Assembly (NCBI RefSeq): GCF_014851765.1
Contig: NZ_JACVAI010000003.1
Span: 558,001 to 622,000, forward strand
DNA length: 64,000 nt
Direction: 5' to 3'
Source of the DNA: Pseudomonas sp. PDM04
GTDB taxonomy: Bacteria; Pseudomonadota; Gammaproteobacteria; Pseudomonadales; Pseudomonadaceae
Each line of letters begins with the position of its first letter. Position 1 is the stretch's first letter. The position numbers were made by a program, and so were the translations under genes. Below, one piece after another: positions 39,017 to 47,859 of the stretch. The notes under the pieces were generated by a model. That model ran no database searches, had not been told where the DNA came from, and saw only the letters and a program-made list of their open reading frames with translations.

Positions 39017-39808
39017 TCAACCAAAGATCTTCTTGAAAAACGCCTGCATGTCCGCCCAGGACTTTTCATCCGCCGCCTTGTTGTAACCAATGTCCGGCCC
39101 GCCATGATCGCCATGGCCCAGGCGATCCGCATCCGGGTTGCTGAAGCCGTGCTTGGCCCCGTCAAGGCTGACGAAGGTGTAGTCGGCCCCGGCCTTGTCC
39201 ATCTCGTTCTTGAACGCCGCCACGTTTTCTGCCGTGACCATGCTGTCCAGCGCCCCATGCTCGACCAGGATTTTCGCCTTCACCTTGCCAGGCTCGGCCG
39301 GTGTCTGGGTCGCCAGCGCGCCGTGGAAGCTCACCACGCCGGCCAGCGGTACGCCCTGGCGGGCCGCATTCAGTACCACCGCGCCGCCGAAGCAATAGCC
39401 GATCGCCGCCACTTTGTCCGGATCGGTCTGTGCCTGTTGCTTCAACAGGTCGAGACCGGCCTTGAAGCGTGCGCTGGAAGCGGCGCTGTCCTTCAAGGCC
39501 GCCTGCATGAAGGCCAGGGCGTCCTTGGGGTGCTCGGTGTTCTTGCCATCGCCGTACATGTCGATGGCCAGCGCGCTGTAGCCCAGGGCCGCAAGGTCAC
39601 GGGCGCGGCGCTTGGTGTAGTCGTTGAGCCCCCACCATTCGTGCACCACCACCACGCCCGGGCGTTTGCCCTGGATGGCATCGTCGTAGGCGTAGTAACC
39701 GATCAAGGCTGTGCCGTCGGCGCTTTTATAGGGAATTTCCTGGGTCTTGATCGCGGCGTGGCCAAGCCCGCTCAAGGCCAGCAAAAGGACAGCGAGGAAT
39801 ACGCGCAT
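39017..39808 (-). CDS. Dienelactone hydrolase family protein, exported
   Basis: Alpha/beta hydrolase with a signal peptide (MRVFLAVLLLALSGLGHAA), so probably periplasmic. 263 residues. Nucleophile Cys in AIGYCFGGAVVL, acid and histidine in the GALDSM and DGAKHGFSNP regions, giving the Cys-Asp-His triad of dienelactone hydrolases. The substrate is unknown; export is unusual for the catabolic enzymes and suggests another ester. Ribosome site AGGAG. Convergent to neither neighbour; divergent from oprH. Confidence 0.88.
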   Translation of the reverse strand: MRVFLAVLLLALSGLGHAAIKTQEIPYKSADGTALIGYYAYDDAIQGKRPGVVVVHEWWGLNDYTKRRARDLAALGYSALAIDMYGDGKNTEHPKDALAFMQAALKDSAASSARFKAGLDLLKQQAQTDPDKVAAIGYCFGGAVVLNAARQGVPLAGVVSFHGALATQTPAEPGKVKAKILVEHGALDSMVTAENVAAFKNEMDKAGADYTFVSLDGAKHGFSNPDADRLGHGDHGGPDIGYNKAADEKSWADMQAFFKKIFG

Positions 39809-39854
39809 GCTCGAATCTCCTGCAAGGAAGGGGTTAAACAGCCGGTTCGATCTG

Positions 39855-39893
39855 GTTCAGCTCAGGTTCAGAGTGCGTTCAGGGGCAGTTCAG
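39855..39893 (+). promoter_or_regulatory. Four phased GTTCAG repeats: PhoP-type boxes before oprH
   Basis: GTTCAG at 39855, 39866, 39877 and 39888, exactly 11 bp apart, with TAACCT (39905-39910), a plausible -10, 11 bp after the last. OmpR-family regulators such as PhoP bind direct hexamer repeats with 5-bp spacers and replace a -35 box. This fits PhoP autoregulation of oprH-phoPQ. Confidence 0.8.
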
Positions 39894-39954
39894 GGCGGGG
39901 TCAGTAACCTTGCGCCATACCCGAAAAGCACATCGCACTCGAGGAAACACGCCA

Positions 39955-40557
39955 ATGACGACCTTAAAAAAACTGCTGCTGGCTTTCACGGTGATGGGCG
40001 CAAGCGTAGCGGCTCACGCGACCGACGATAACTTTGCCAGCCTAACTTTTGGACAGACCAGCGACAAGGTCAAGAAATCCAACGCCCTGGACGCCAACCT
40101 CAATCACCCGAACGCCGACGGCGTGATCGGCAAGGACAACACCTGGGGTGTGCGTCTGGGTCAGCAAAACAGCCAGGGTCGTTACTACGCCACCTACGAC
40201 AACGTGTCGGGTTCGCACAATGGCATTAAACTGCGTCAGGAAAACCTGCTGGGCAGCTACGACCTGTTCTATCCGGTGGGCGGCAGCACGAAATTGTTTG
40301 GCGGCGCCACCGCCGGCCTGACCAAGCTGACCCAGGACTCGCCGGGCTACAGCCGCGACAGCGATATCGGTTACGCCGTCGGTGGCCAATTGGGTGTGTT
40401 GCAGCAGGTTTCGCAAAACACCTCGGTGGAACTGGGTTACCGTTACCTGCGCAGCAATGCCAGCACCGAGATGAGCCAGAGCGGTGGCAGCAAACAGGGG
40501 TCGCTGGACTTGACCAGCAGCGCCCAGACTTACTTGTCCGCCAACTACGCTTTCTGA
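39955..40557 (+). CDS. oprH: Outer membrane protein OprH
   Basis: Small outer-membrane beta-barrel that cross-bridges LPS under low Mg2+. 200 residues with signal peptide (LLLAFTVMGASVAAHA). The mature sequence matches P. aeruginosa OprH motifs (TFGQTSDKVKKSNALDANLN, GRYYATYDNVSG, KLRQENLLGSYD, LGYRYLRSNASTEMSQSGG, YLSANYAF with a terminal Phe as for barrels). Ribosome site GAGGAAA. First gene before phoPQ. Confidence 0.95.
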   Translation: MTTLKKLLLAFTVMGASVAAHATDDNFASLTFGQTSDKVKKSNALDANLNHPNADGVIGKDNTWGVRLGQQNSQGRYYATYDNVSGSHNGIKLRQENLLGSYDLFYPVGGSTKLFGGATAGLTKLTQDSPGYSRDSDIGYAVGGQLGVLQQVSQNTSVELGYRYLRSNASTEMSQSGGSKQGSLDLTSSAQTYLSANYAF

Positions 40558-40670
40558 ACAGCGTAGCGCAAGACCGACACCGGATCCGCCCCGCGGCTGA
40601 TCCGGCGTCGCCATGTTAGCCATCGAGGTGGGTGCACCTCTGGAGAGGTTGATTTGCCCGGGAGAGCGTT

Positions 40671-41348
40671 ATGAAATTGCTGGTCGTCGAAGATGAAGCG
40701 CTGTTGCGCCATCACCTGCAAACCCGCCTGACAGACAGCGGTCATGTCGTCGAATCGGTGGGCAATGCCGTCGATGCGCTGTACCAGACCGAGCAGTTCA
40801 ACCATGACCTGGCGGTGATCGATCTCGGCCTGCCGGGAATGGGCGGGCTCGACCTGATTCGCCAGTTGCGCTCGGGCGGCAAGACCTTTCCCATCCTGAT
40901 CCTCACCGCGCGCGGCAACTGGCAGGACAAGGTCGAAGGCCTTGCCGCCGGTGCCGACGACTACGTGGTCAAGCCGTTCCAGTTCGAGGAACTCGACGCG
41001 CGCCTCAATGCCCTGCTGCGCCGTTCCAGCGGTTTCACCCAGTCGACCATCGTCGCCGGGCCGCTGCTGCTCGACCTCAATCGCAAGCAGGCGACGCTCG
41101 ACGAACAGCCGCTGGCGCTGACCGCGTATGAATACCGGATCCTCGAGTACCTGATGCGCCATCACCAGCAAGTGGTGGCCAAGGACCGCTTGATGGAACA
41201 GCTCTATCCGGATGACGACGAGCGCGATCCGAACGTGATCGAAGTGCTGGTCGGCCGTCTGCGCCGCAAACTCGAAGGCCCGGCGGGGTTCAAGCCGATC
41301 GACACCGTGCGTGGCCTCGGCTACCTGTTCAATGAGCGCTGCACTTGA
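40671..41348 (+). CDS. phoP: Response regulator PhoP
   Basis: Mg2+- and polymyxin-responsive transcription factor. 225 residues: receiver MKLLVVEDEALLRHHLQTRL, phospho-acceptor D in LAVIDLGLPGMGG, lysine in YVVKPFQFEELDAR; winged-helix domain about 130-222 (LTAYEYRILEYLMRHHQQVV, VLVGRLRRKLE, GLGYLF). GGAGA before the ATG. 113 bp after oprH, with a GAGGTG/CACCTC hairpin in the gap. Overlaps phoQ by 4 bp. Confidence 0.95.
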   Translation: MKLLVVEDEALLRHHLQTRLTDSGHVVESVGNAVDALYQTEQFNHDLAVIDLGLPGMGGLDLIRQLRSGGKTFPILILTARGNWQDKVEGLAAGADDYVVKPFQFEELDARLNALLRRSSGFTQSTIVAGPLLLDLNRKQATLDEQPLALTAYEYRILEYLMRHHQQVVAKDRLMEQLYPDDDERDPNVIEVLVGRLRRKLEGPAGFKPIDTVRGLGYLFNERCT

Positions 41349-42691
41349 TCCGTTCGCTTCGTGTCCGTTTGATGCTGGCCGCCACCCTGCTGGCGGTGTT
41401 GTTCATGCTGGCACTGTTGCCGGCGATGCAGGGGGCGTTCAGCCTGGCGTTGCAGGACTCCATCGAGCAACGCCTGGCGTCGGACGTCACCACGTTGATC
41501 TCGGCCGCGCGGGTCGAGGGCAATCGCCTGCAGATGCCGGCGCAGTTGCCCGATGAGCGTTTCAACCTGACCGACAGCCGCCTGCTCGGCTACATCTACG
41601 ACCGCGACGGCCATCTGGTCTGGCGCTCGAAAGGCACCCGCGAAGAACACATCAACTACAAACCGCGTTATGACGGGCGCGGCAACGAATTCGCGCGGAT
41701 CAGCGAAGCCGACGGCCAGGATTATTTCGTCTATGACGTCGAGGTCAAACTGCTCGGCGGCAAGAGCGCGGCGTTCAGCATTGTCACCCTGCAACCGGTG
41801 CGCGAGTACGAAGTCACCCTCGAAGGCCTGCGGGAAAATCTCTACCTGGGGTTTGGCGCGGCGCTGCTGGTGCTCCTGGCCTTGTTGTGGATCGGCCTGA
41901 CCTGGGGCTTGCAGGCGCTGCGCCGGCTGAGCCAGGAGCTCGACGAAATCGAAAGCGGCGCTCGCGAAAGCCTCAGCGAACAGCACCCGCGCGAACTGTT
42001 GCGCCTGACCGGTTCGCTCAACCGTTTGTTGCACAGCGAGCGCGAGCAGCGCAGCCGTTATCGCGACTCCCTGGATGACCTGGCGCACAGCCTGAAAACC
42101 CCGTTGGCGGTGTTGCAGGGCGTCAGCGAAGACATGGCCCAGCGCCCCCAGGACCGGGACCAGGCCTGGGTGCTGCAAACCCAGATCGAACGCATGAGTC
42201 AGCAGATCAGCTATCAATTGCAGCGCGCCAGCCTGCGCAAAAGCGGTCTGGTGCGCCATCAGGTGCGCCTGCAACCGGTGCTGCAAAGCCTGTGCGATAC
42301 GCTGGACAAGGTCTACCGCGACAAGCGCGTGCGGGTGGCCTTCGACCTGCCGGAGCAATGCTGCGTGCCGATCGAACAGGGCGCATTGCTGGAAATGCTG
42401 GGTAACCTGCTGGAGAACGCCTATCGCCTGTGCCTGGGCGAAGTGCGCATCAGCGTGCACGAAAGCCTGAGTGCGATTGAGTTGTGCGTCGAGGATGACG
42501 GGCCGGGGGTGCCGCCGGACCAGCGTGCGCGGATCCTGGAGCGCGGTGAACGCCTGGACCGTCAGCACCCGGGGCAGGGCATCGGCTTGGCAGTGGTCAA
42601 GGACATCATCGAGAGCTACAGCGCCCGGCTGACCCTTGGGGATTCGCCAATGGGCGGAGCGGCGTTTCGCATCCATTTCCCCACCCCTTGA
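41345..42691 (+). CDS. phoQ: Sensor histidine kinase PhoQ
   Basis: Membrane kinase sensing divalent cations and cationic peptides. 448 residues, as in P. aeruginosa; TTG start overlapping the phoP stop. TM1 about 10-30, periplasmic PAS-like domain about 31-165, TM2 about 168-190, HAMP, H box DDLAHSLKTPLAVLQG, N box GNLLENAYRLC, G boxes DDGPGVPPDQ and GQGIGLAVVKDI. Confidence 0.95.
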   Translation: MIRSLRVRLMLAATLLAVLFMLALLPAMQGAFSLALQDSIEQRLASDVTTLISAARVEGNRLQMPAQLPDERFNLTDSRLLGYIYDRDGHLVWRSKGTREEHINYKPRYDGRGNEFARISEADGQDYFVYDVEVKLLGGKSAAFSIVTLQPVREYEVTLEGLRENLYLGFGAALLVLLALLWIGLTWGLQALRRLSQELDEIESGARESLSEQHPRELLRLTGSLNRLLHSEREQRSRYRDSLDDLAHSLKTPLAVLQGVSEDMAQRPQDRDQAWVLQTQIERMSQQISYQLQRASLRKSGLVRHQVRLQPVLQSLCDTLDKVYRDKRVRVAFDLPEQCCVPIEQGALLEMLGNLLENAYRLCLGEVRISVHESLSAIELCVEDDGPGVPPDQRARILERGERLDRQHPGQGIGLAVVKDIIESYSARLTLGDSPMGGAAFRIHFPTP

Positions 42692-42846
42692 GCGTGACGG
42701 GATAGTGCATGGAGTGCTATCGCTTCCCGCACTGGGTATTAAACGACCGGCAACAATGTTTTGTTGGCTTTAAGTGCTTGGCTGACAGGTAATAAGCAAC
42801 GCTCTATCAACTGCAGGTCTCCGTAGGATTACGGCTTGAGGTTGTT

Positions 42847-43641
42847 ATGGGCCAACTCATTGCACGTCACCCAGAGAGCGAACTAATGGACAATAAAAAA
42901 GTGTGGCTTACGTTTGATGATGGACCTCGGCAAACCCACACCGAAACAGTACTCGATACATTGGCGAAGTCCGATATAAAGGCAACTTTCTTTGTGGTAG
43001 GTCACCTGGTTGCCAAACAGGCCGACCGTATTCGACGCATCCTCGATGAAGGGCACCGGATAGGCAATCACACTTACGATCATCTTAGGCTGGTCGGCCA
43101 GGACCCGGACACCATCATTGAGCAAATCCAGAAGACCGAACAGGCGCTGGCGCCCTTTCAAGATCCGGACCCGATCATGCGCCCGCCTTACGGCGCCCAC
43201 GACGCGCTGGTCGATCGGACGGTAGCCGGTCTTGGGTATCGGCAGGTGCTCTGGAGTGTGGATACCTTGGACTGGAATCCCGACTATCGACAGGGAGGCT
43301 GGGTCACCCATGGTATTGAACAGATCAGAAACAAAAAGAACTCGATTGTCTTGATGCACGATATTCATGCGACCACGGCCAATCATCTCGATTCATTCAT
43401 TGAACAAATTAAACAACTGGGTGATGTGGAGTTTGCGCCACCCGCAACACTGGCGATTCCGCCCGTCACTCAGTTGAATATGTATGTTGTTGTGAAGGGG
43501 GATACTTTGGCAAAGATCGCCCGCGAGTTTTATGGAGAGGCTGCCAGGTTTACGCTGATTTTCAATGCGAACCGCTCGGTGCTGGAACATCCGGACAAGA
43601 TATATCCTGGCTTGTCGCTGATCATCCCGCGTTTAGAGTAA
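42847..43641 (+). CDS. NodB-type polysaccharide deacetylase with C-terminal LysM domain
   Basis: 264 residues. The NodB homology domain (about 17-200) has the metal/catalytic TFDDGP, the GNHTYDH histidine pair, RPPYGAHD and MHDIHATT. A LysM domain fills about 212-264 (YVVVKGDTLAKIAREFYGEA). Such enzymes deacetylate chitin, peptidoglycan or other GlcNAc polymers. No signal peptide or TM segment is visible from either start (TGAGG precedes this ATG; an alternative ATG at 42886 gives MDNKKVWLTFDDGP). GC is about 50-55% in sampled lines, below the neighbours, suggesting transfer. Physiological role unknown. Confidence 0.85.
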   Translation: MGQLIARHPESELMDNKKVWLTFDDGPRQTHTETVLDTLAKSDIKATFFVVGHLVAKQADRIRRILDEGHRIGNHTYDHLRLVGQDPDTIIEQIQKTEQALAPFQDPDPIMRPPYGAHDALVDRTVAGLGYRQVLWSVDTLDWNPDYRQGGWVTHGIEQIRNKKNSIVLMHDIHATTANHLDSFIEQIKQLGDVEFAPPATLAIPPVTQLNMYVVVKGDTLAKIAREFYGEAARFTLIFNANRSVLEHPDKIYPGLSLIIPRLE

Positions 43642-43711
43642 GTTTCCACCCCTATGGACGGGTAGGTTCCCCTGATGGCATTGGACACGGCGCCTGACGA
43701 GCGCTGGAACT

Positions 43712-44728
43712 TCAGTTCTCCTGCGCCCGATAGGCGCCCGGTGTCAGGCCCGTCCACTTCTTGAACGCCCGATGAAACGCCGATGGCTCGGAAAACCCCA
43801 GTTGCTCGGCAATCTGCTGCAGTGACAGGTCTGCGCGGCCCAAGTGATAAATGGCGATGTCCCGCCGCAACTGGTCCTTCAACTCCTGAAAACTCGAACC
43901 CTCTTCGCGCAGGTGCCGGCGCAGCGTTTGCGGACTGATGTGTAGGTGCGCGGCCACGGCTTCCAGGTCCGGCCAGCGCGCACTGTCGCTACTGAGCAGG
44001 CGGCGCAGTCGACTGCTCAGGCTGTCGCCGTCGTCCGGGCGCGACAACAAGTCAGCGGGGGAGCGTTCAAGGAAATGCTTGAGGGTTCGCTCGTCCTGCA
44101 GCAACGGCATGCTCAGGTAGCGACTGTGGAACAACAGGCTGCTCTGCGGCGCACCGAACACCAATGGGCAGGGGAACAACAAGTCGTATTCGGCCCCATG
44201 CGCTGGCTTTGCATAACTGAACGTCGCCTGCTCCAGCCGGATGCGTTGCCCGATCAGCCAACTGCCGAGCCGATGCCAGACCATCAACTGGCTCTCGGTG
44301 AGGAAGTGGTCCGGGTCGTGGAACTGCGAGTCGTCGAGGCTCAGGCGGATCAGTGGGTCTTCGCGGGTCAGGGTCAGGCGCGGACCGTCCGGGAATAGGC
44401 TATAAAACAATAAGCCACGGTGCAGTGCCCGATCGAGATTGCGGCAGTGAATCACGGCATGACACATCATCGCAAAACTGCCGGTCTTGCTCGGAACCGG
44501 CCCGAAGCCGAGGTATTCGTCATCGAGCGCCAGCCACAAACCCTGGATCAATCGGGTGAACTGTTCAGGCGCGATTCTCGCGCGCGGTTCATCCAGCAAC
44601 TCGGGGCTGATGCCGAGCTGGTTCAGCAGTTCCGAGCAGTCACGACCCAGGCGGCGCGCACCACCGAGGGCGGCGCGGGCGAAATGACTGGCGATGGTGC
44701 GTTCGCGCATAACAGGCAGATCCGTCAT
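43712..44728 (-). CDS. AraC-family transcriptional regulator
   Basis: 338 residues with an Arabinose_bd-type N-terminal domain (about 20-200) and C-terminal double helix-turn-helix (about 240-335: LEAVAAHLHISPQTLRRHLR, then SLQQIAEQLGFSEPSAFHRA and FKKWTGLTPGAYR). Similar in layout to OruR/ArgR-like and PA1182-type regulators. Divergent from dctA, with palindromes between them. Target unknown; the position matches the gene before dctA in P. aeruginosa. No clear ribosome site at either candidate start (44728 or 44710). Confidence 0.88.
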   Translation of the reverse strand: MTDLPVMRERTIASHFARAALGGARRLGRDCSELLNQLGISPELLDEPRARIAPEQFTRLIQGLWLALDDEYLGFGPVPSKTGSFAMMCHAVIHCRNLDRALHRGLLFYSLFPDGPRLTLTREDPLIRLSLDDSQFHDPDHFLTESQLMVWHRLGSWLIGQRIRLEQATFSYAKPAHGAEYDLLFPCPLVFGAPQSSLLFHSRYLSMPLLQDERTLKHFLERSPADLLSRPDDGDSLSSRLRRLLSSDSARWPDLEAVAAHLHISPQTLRRHLREEGSSFQELKDQLRRDIAIYHLGRADLSLQQIAEQLGFSEPSAFHRAFKKWTGLTPGAYRAQEN

Positions 44729-44768
44729 TGAACGACGAATGGTAGTCGTGCTGTCTGGCCTTCAACAA

Positions 44769-44823
44769 GGCGGATATCCGCCAAATTGCAGGACGAGGTC
44801 TGGCGGATGGGCGGAAATCCGCC
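44769..44823. promoter_or_regulatory. Paired palindromes, candidate enhancer sites
   Basis: GGCGGATATCCGCC (44769-44782, perfect) and GGCGGAAATCCGCC (44810-44823), 41 bp apart (about four helical turns), with a further TGGCGGAT half-site between. They lie about 110-150 bp upstream of the sigma-54 start of dctA, the usual distance for an activator such as DctD; the AraC-type regulator is the alternative ligand. Confidence 0.6.
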
Positions 44824-44901
44824 ACTGTTTTGCAACACGTTCATGGCAAGGTGGATCGGTAACCCCTGATGGCAAAAGGCTTACAGGCATTTTGAGCAAA
44901 G

Positions 44902-44918
44902 TGGCACGCCACTTGCGA
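44902..44918 (+). promoter_or_regulatory. Sigma-54 promoter of dctA
   Basis: TGGCACGCCACTTGCGA: TGGCACG-N4-TTGC, perfect spacing. Start expected near 44928, giving a leader of about 120 nt. Confidence 0.88.
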
Positions 44919-44988
44919 TAGAACGGGCAGATGCCTGCCTCCGTGCAGCTCGAAAAAACAAATCCCTCCAGTGCAGGAGGGTTCGCAA

Positions 44989-45036
44989 ATGAGGTGTCGT
45001 CGACAACAGATGGATGTTGTCGCGGGACGCTCTTGA
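44989..45036 (+). CDS. Possible dctA leader peptide (15 aa)
   Basis: ATG AGG TGT ... TCT TGA encodes [16 protein letters not shown] perfect GGAGGG site lies 7 bp upstream but sits in the 3' arm of hairpin CCCTCC-AGTGCA-GGAGGG. The stop codon overlaps the dctA ribosome site (TGAGGAA), suggesting translational coupling. Confidence 0.4.
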   Translation: MRCRRQQMDVVAGRS

Positions 45037-45047
45037 GGAACTTTGCA

Positions 45048-46382
45048 ATGACGACTCGTCAGCCACTGTACAAATCCCTGTATGCCCAGGTGATCGTTGC
45101 CATCGTTATCGGCATTCTGCTCGGTCACTACTACCCGCAGCTCGGTGTGGCAGTAAAGCCACTGGGTGACGGGTTCATCAAACTGATCAAAATGGTCATC
45201 GCCCCGATCATCTTCTGCACCGTCGTCAGCGGCATCGCCGGCATGCAGAGCATGAAGTCGGTGGGCAAGACCGGCGGCTACGCGCTGCTGTACTTCGAAA
45301 TCGTCTCGACCATCGCCTTGCTGGTCGGCCTGGTGGTGGTCAATATCGTCCAGCCGGGCAACGGCATGCACATCGACGTGGCCACGCTGGATGCTTCCAA
45401 AGTCGCTCAATACGTTTCGGCCGGTGCTGATCAGAGCGTCGTCGGCTTCCTGCTGAACGTGATCCCTTCGACCATCGTTGGCGCATTCGCCACCGGCGAT
45501 ATCCTGCAAGTGCTGATGTTCTCGGTGATCTTCGGTTTCGCCCTGCATCGCCTGGGTGCCTACGGCAAGCCGGTCCTGGACTTCATCGATCGCTTCGCCC
45601 ACGTGATGTTCAACATCATCAACATGATCATGAAGCTCGCGCCGATCGGTGCCTTCGGTGCCATGGCCTTCACCATCGGTGCCTACGGTGTCGGTTCGCT
45701 GGTGCAACTGGGTCAATTGATGGCCTGCTTCTACATCACCTGCCTGCTGTTCATCCTGATCGTGCTGGGCGGTATCGCTCGTGCCCACGGCTTCAGCGTC
45801 CTGAAACTGATCCGCTACATCCGTGAAGAGCTGCTGATCGTGCTGGGTACTTCTTCCTCGGAATCGGTACTGCCGCGCATGCTGATCAAGATGGAACGCC
45901 TGGGTGCGAAGAAATCCGTCGTGGGTCTGGTGATCCCGACCGGTTACTCGTTCAACCTCGACGGTACCGCGATCTACCTGACCATGGCGGCAGTGTTCAT
46001 CGCTCAGGCAACCGACACCCACATGGACATTACTCACCAGATCACCCTGCTGGTGGTGCTGCTGCTGTCCTCCAAAGGTGCTGCTGGCGTGACCGGCAGT
46101 GGTTTCATCGTGTTGGCCGCCACCCTGTCCGCAGTCGGTCACCTGCCGGTCGCCGGCCTGGCGCTGATCCTCGGTATTGACCGTTTCATGTCCGAAGCCC
46201 GTGCACTGACCAACCTGGTCGGTAACGCGGTGGCGACCGTCGTTGTGGCCAAGTGGGTCAAGGAACTGGACACCGACGTGCTGCAGGCCGAGCTGGCTTC
46301 TGGTGGTCGCGGCATTGCCGAAGAGCGTGCCGAAGACGACCTGGGTGTGGCCGAAGGCCCAACCCCGAGCAGCGTCAAGTAA
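45048..46382 (+). CDS. dctA: C4-dicarboxylate transport protein DctA
   Basis: Proton symporter for succinate, fumarate and malate in the inner membrane. 444 residues, start [11 protein letters not shown] after GAGGAA. DAACS family motifs: [20 protein letters not shown], the serine-rich [27 protein letters not shown] and [16 protein letters not shown]. Sigma-54 control with upstream palindromes implies a DctB/DctD-type system elsewhere. Followed by a terminator. Confidence 0.96.
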   Translation: MTTRQPLYKSLYAQVIVAIVIGILLGHYYPQLGVAVKPLGDGFIKLIKMVIAPIIFCTVVSGIAGMQSMKSVGKTGGYALLYFEIVSTIALLVGLVVVNIVQPGNGMHIDVATLDASKVAQYVSAGADQSVVGFLLNVIPSTIVGAFATGDILQVLMFSVIFGFALHRLGAYGKPVLDFIDRFAHVMFNIINMIMKLAPIGAFGAMAFTIGAYGVGSLVQLGQLMACFYITCLLFILIVLGGIARAHGFSVLKLIRYIREELLIVLGTSSSESVLPRMLIKMERLGAKKSVVGLVIPTGYSFNLDGTAIYLTMAAVFIAQATDTHMDITHQITLLVVLLLSSKGAAGVTGSGFIVLAATLSAVGHLPVAGLALILGIDRFMSEARALTNLVGNAVATVVVAKWVKELDTDVLQAELASGGRGIAEERAEDDLGVAEGPTPSSVK

Positions 46383-46398
46383 ACCCTGCTGCAAACGA

Positions 46399-46423
46399 GA
46401 AAACCCGCTTCGGCGGGTTTTTT
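46399..46423 (+). terminator. Rho-independent terminator of dctA
   Basis: AAAACCCGC-TTCG-GCGGGTTTTTT, perfect stem with TTCG tetraloop. Confidence 0.95.
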
Positions 46424-46541
46424 CATGCCTGCGATTTGAGCATAACGGTCACAGTTGCTGACACATCGGGTGATTGCCGCAACGCCATCGGCTGCCTAGG
46501 CTGGAGCTATCGCATGTGAGCTATCGCACTGGAGATCATTC

Positions 46542-47723
46542 ATGCCCGGTCCACTGGCATCCCTCAAGATTCTGGATTTCTCGACCCTGTTGCCGGGGCC
46601 GTTCGCTTCGCTGCTTTTAGCCGACATGGGCGCCGAGGTATTGCGTATCGAGTCGCCGACCCGCACCGACCTGCTGCGCGTGCTGCCGCCCCATGACCAG
46701 GGCGTGTCGGCGAGCCACGCCTACCTCAATCGCAACAAACGCAGCCTCGCGCTGGACCTCAAGCAGCCCGAGGCGCTGGAAATCATCACGGCGTTGCTGC
46801 AGGACCACGACATCGTCCTGGAACAGTTCCGCCCCGGTGTGATGGAGCGATTGGGGTTGGGCTACGAAGCGTTGAAAGCCATCAATCCGAAACTGATCTA
46901 TGTGTCGATCACCGGTTACGGGCAGACCGGTCCCTACCGGGATCGCGCCGGCCATGACATCAATTACCTGGCGCTGGCCGGGCAGGCAAGCTACACCGGC
47001 CGCGTCGACTCCGGGCCGTTGCCTCTGGGCATGCAGGTGGCGGATGTCGCGGGTGGCTCGTTGCACGCGGTCGCAGGACTGCTGGCGGCGGTGATTGCCC
47101 GCCAGCACAGCGGCCTGGGGCAGTACCTGGACGTGAGCATGACCGACTGCGCGTTCAGCCTGAACGCCATGGCCGGTGCCGGTTACCTGGCCTGCGGCGA
47201 GGAGCCGGGCCGGGAAACCCAGGTGCTCAACGGTGGCAGCTTTTATGACTATTACCGTTCACGGGACGGACGGTGGTTGTCGGTGGGCAGTCTGGAGCCG
47301 GCATTCATGAAGCAACTGTGCACGGCACTGGGCCTCGAAGAACTGGCAGCCCTGGGCCTGTCGCCGCAACCGGCACGGCAAAAACAGCTCAAGGACGCAT
47401 TGAAGATCGAATTCGAGAAACACGATTTTGCCGAATTGTGGGCGTTGTTTGCCGAACTGGATGCCTGTGTCGAGCCGGTGTTGAGTCTGGGGGAGGCGGT
47501 GAGGCATCCGCAGTTGCAGGCACGGCAATTGGTGACCCAGGTTCCACGGGGCGATGGTTCGAGCCAGGCGCAGATGGCGTGCCCGCTGAAATTCTCCGGT
47601 GGGTTGCCTGAGGCCAGGCATATTGGCGCTGAGTTAGGCGAGCACACGGATGAGGTGTTGGGGGCTTTGGGGTTCAGTGGGGAGCGGATTAGCGATTTGC
47701 GGCGGGCCAAGGTGATTCTTTAG
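46542..47723 (+). CDS. CaiB/BaiF family CoA-transferase (racemase-like)
   Basis: Family III CoA-transferase fold; transfers CoA between acids or racemises 2-methylacyl-CoA. 393 residues: LKILDFSTLLPGPFASLLLA, the cofactor-binding NRNKRSLALDLK, ENFRPG-type EQFRPGVMERLGLGY, ITGYGQTGP, and the conserved Asp in AGHDINYLALAGQ. The HDINYLALAG motif is typical of alpha-methylacyl-CoA racemase, so that activity is the best guess. GGAG before the ATG. Single gene between dctA and a REP pair. Confidence 0.85.
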   Translation: MPGPLASLKILDFSTLLPGPFASLLLADMGAEVLRIESPTRTDLLRVLPPHDQGVSASHAYLNRNKRSLALDLKQPEALEIITALLQDHDIVLEQFRPGVMERLGLGYEALKAINPKLIYVSITGYGQTGPYRDRAGHDINYLALAGQASYTGRVDSGPLPLGMQVADVAGGSLHAVAGLLAAVIARQHSGLGQYLDVSMTDCAFSLNAMAGAGYLACGEEPGRETQVLNGGSFYDYYRSRDGRWLSVGSLEPAFMKQLCTALGLEELAALGLSPQPARQKQLKDALKIEFEKHDFAELWALFAELDACVEPVLSLGEAVRHPQLQARQLVTQVPRGDGSSQAQMACPLKFSGGLPEARHIGAELGEHTDEVLGALGFSGERISDLRRAKVIL

Positions 47724-47738
47724 CGCTTGTCCCGGCGC

Positions 47739-47832
47739 CATCGCGAGCAGGCTCGCTCCCACAGTAGCCGGCGTCGTTCATACATTTTGTCTGCTACATC
47801 TGACCCTGTGGGAGCGAGCCTGCTCGCGATGG
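47739..47832. repeat. Inverted REP pair (BIME)
   Basis: CATCGCGAGCAGGCTCGCTC.. at 47739-47764 and its reverse complement at 47806-47832, 26 bp arms with a 41-bp spacer. Confidence 0.9.
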
Positions 47833-47859
47833 GGCCAGACCGGTCACCACAAAAACCGG

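Larger units (their letters stand above)
44729..45047. other. AraC gene-dctA divergent control region
   Basis: 319 bp holding two 14-bp palindromes (44769-44823), a sigma-54 promoter (44902-44918), hairpin CCCTCC/GGAGGG (44964-44981) and a 15-codon leader ORF (44989-45036) before dctA. Confidence 0.7.

Noticed and set aside
44841..46394. 517-codon frame antisense to dctA
   Set aside because: Shadow of dctA; His/Gln/Asp-rich composition without domains.
47739..47832. CRISPR-like repeat
   Set aside because: Only two inverted copies, matching REP palindromes found across the window; no regular spacers or cas genes.
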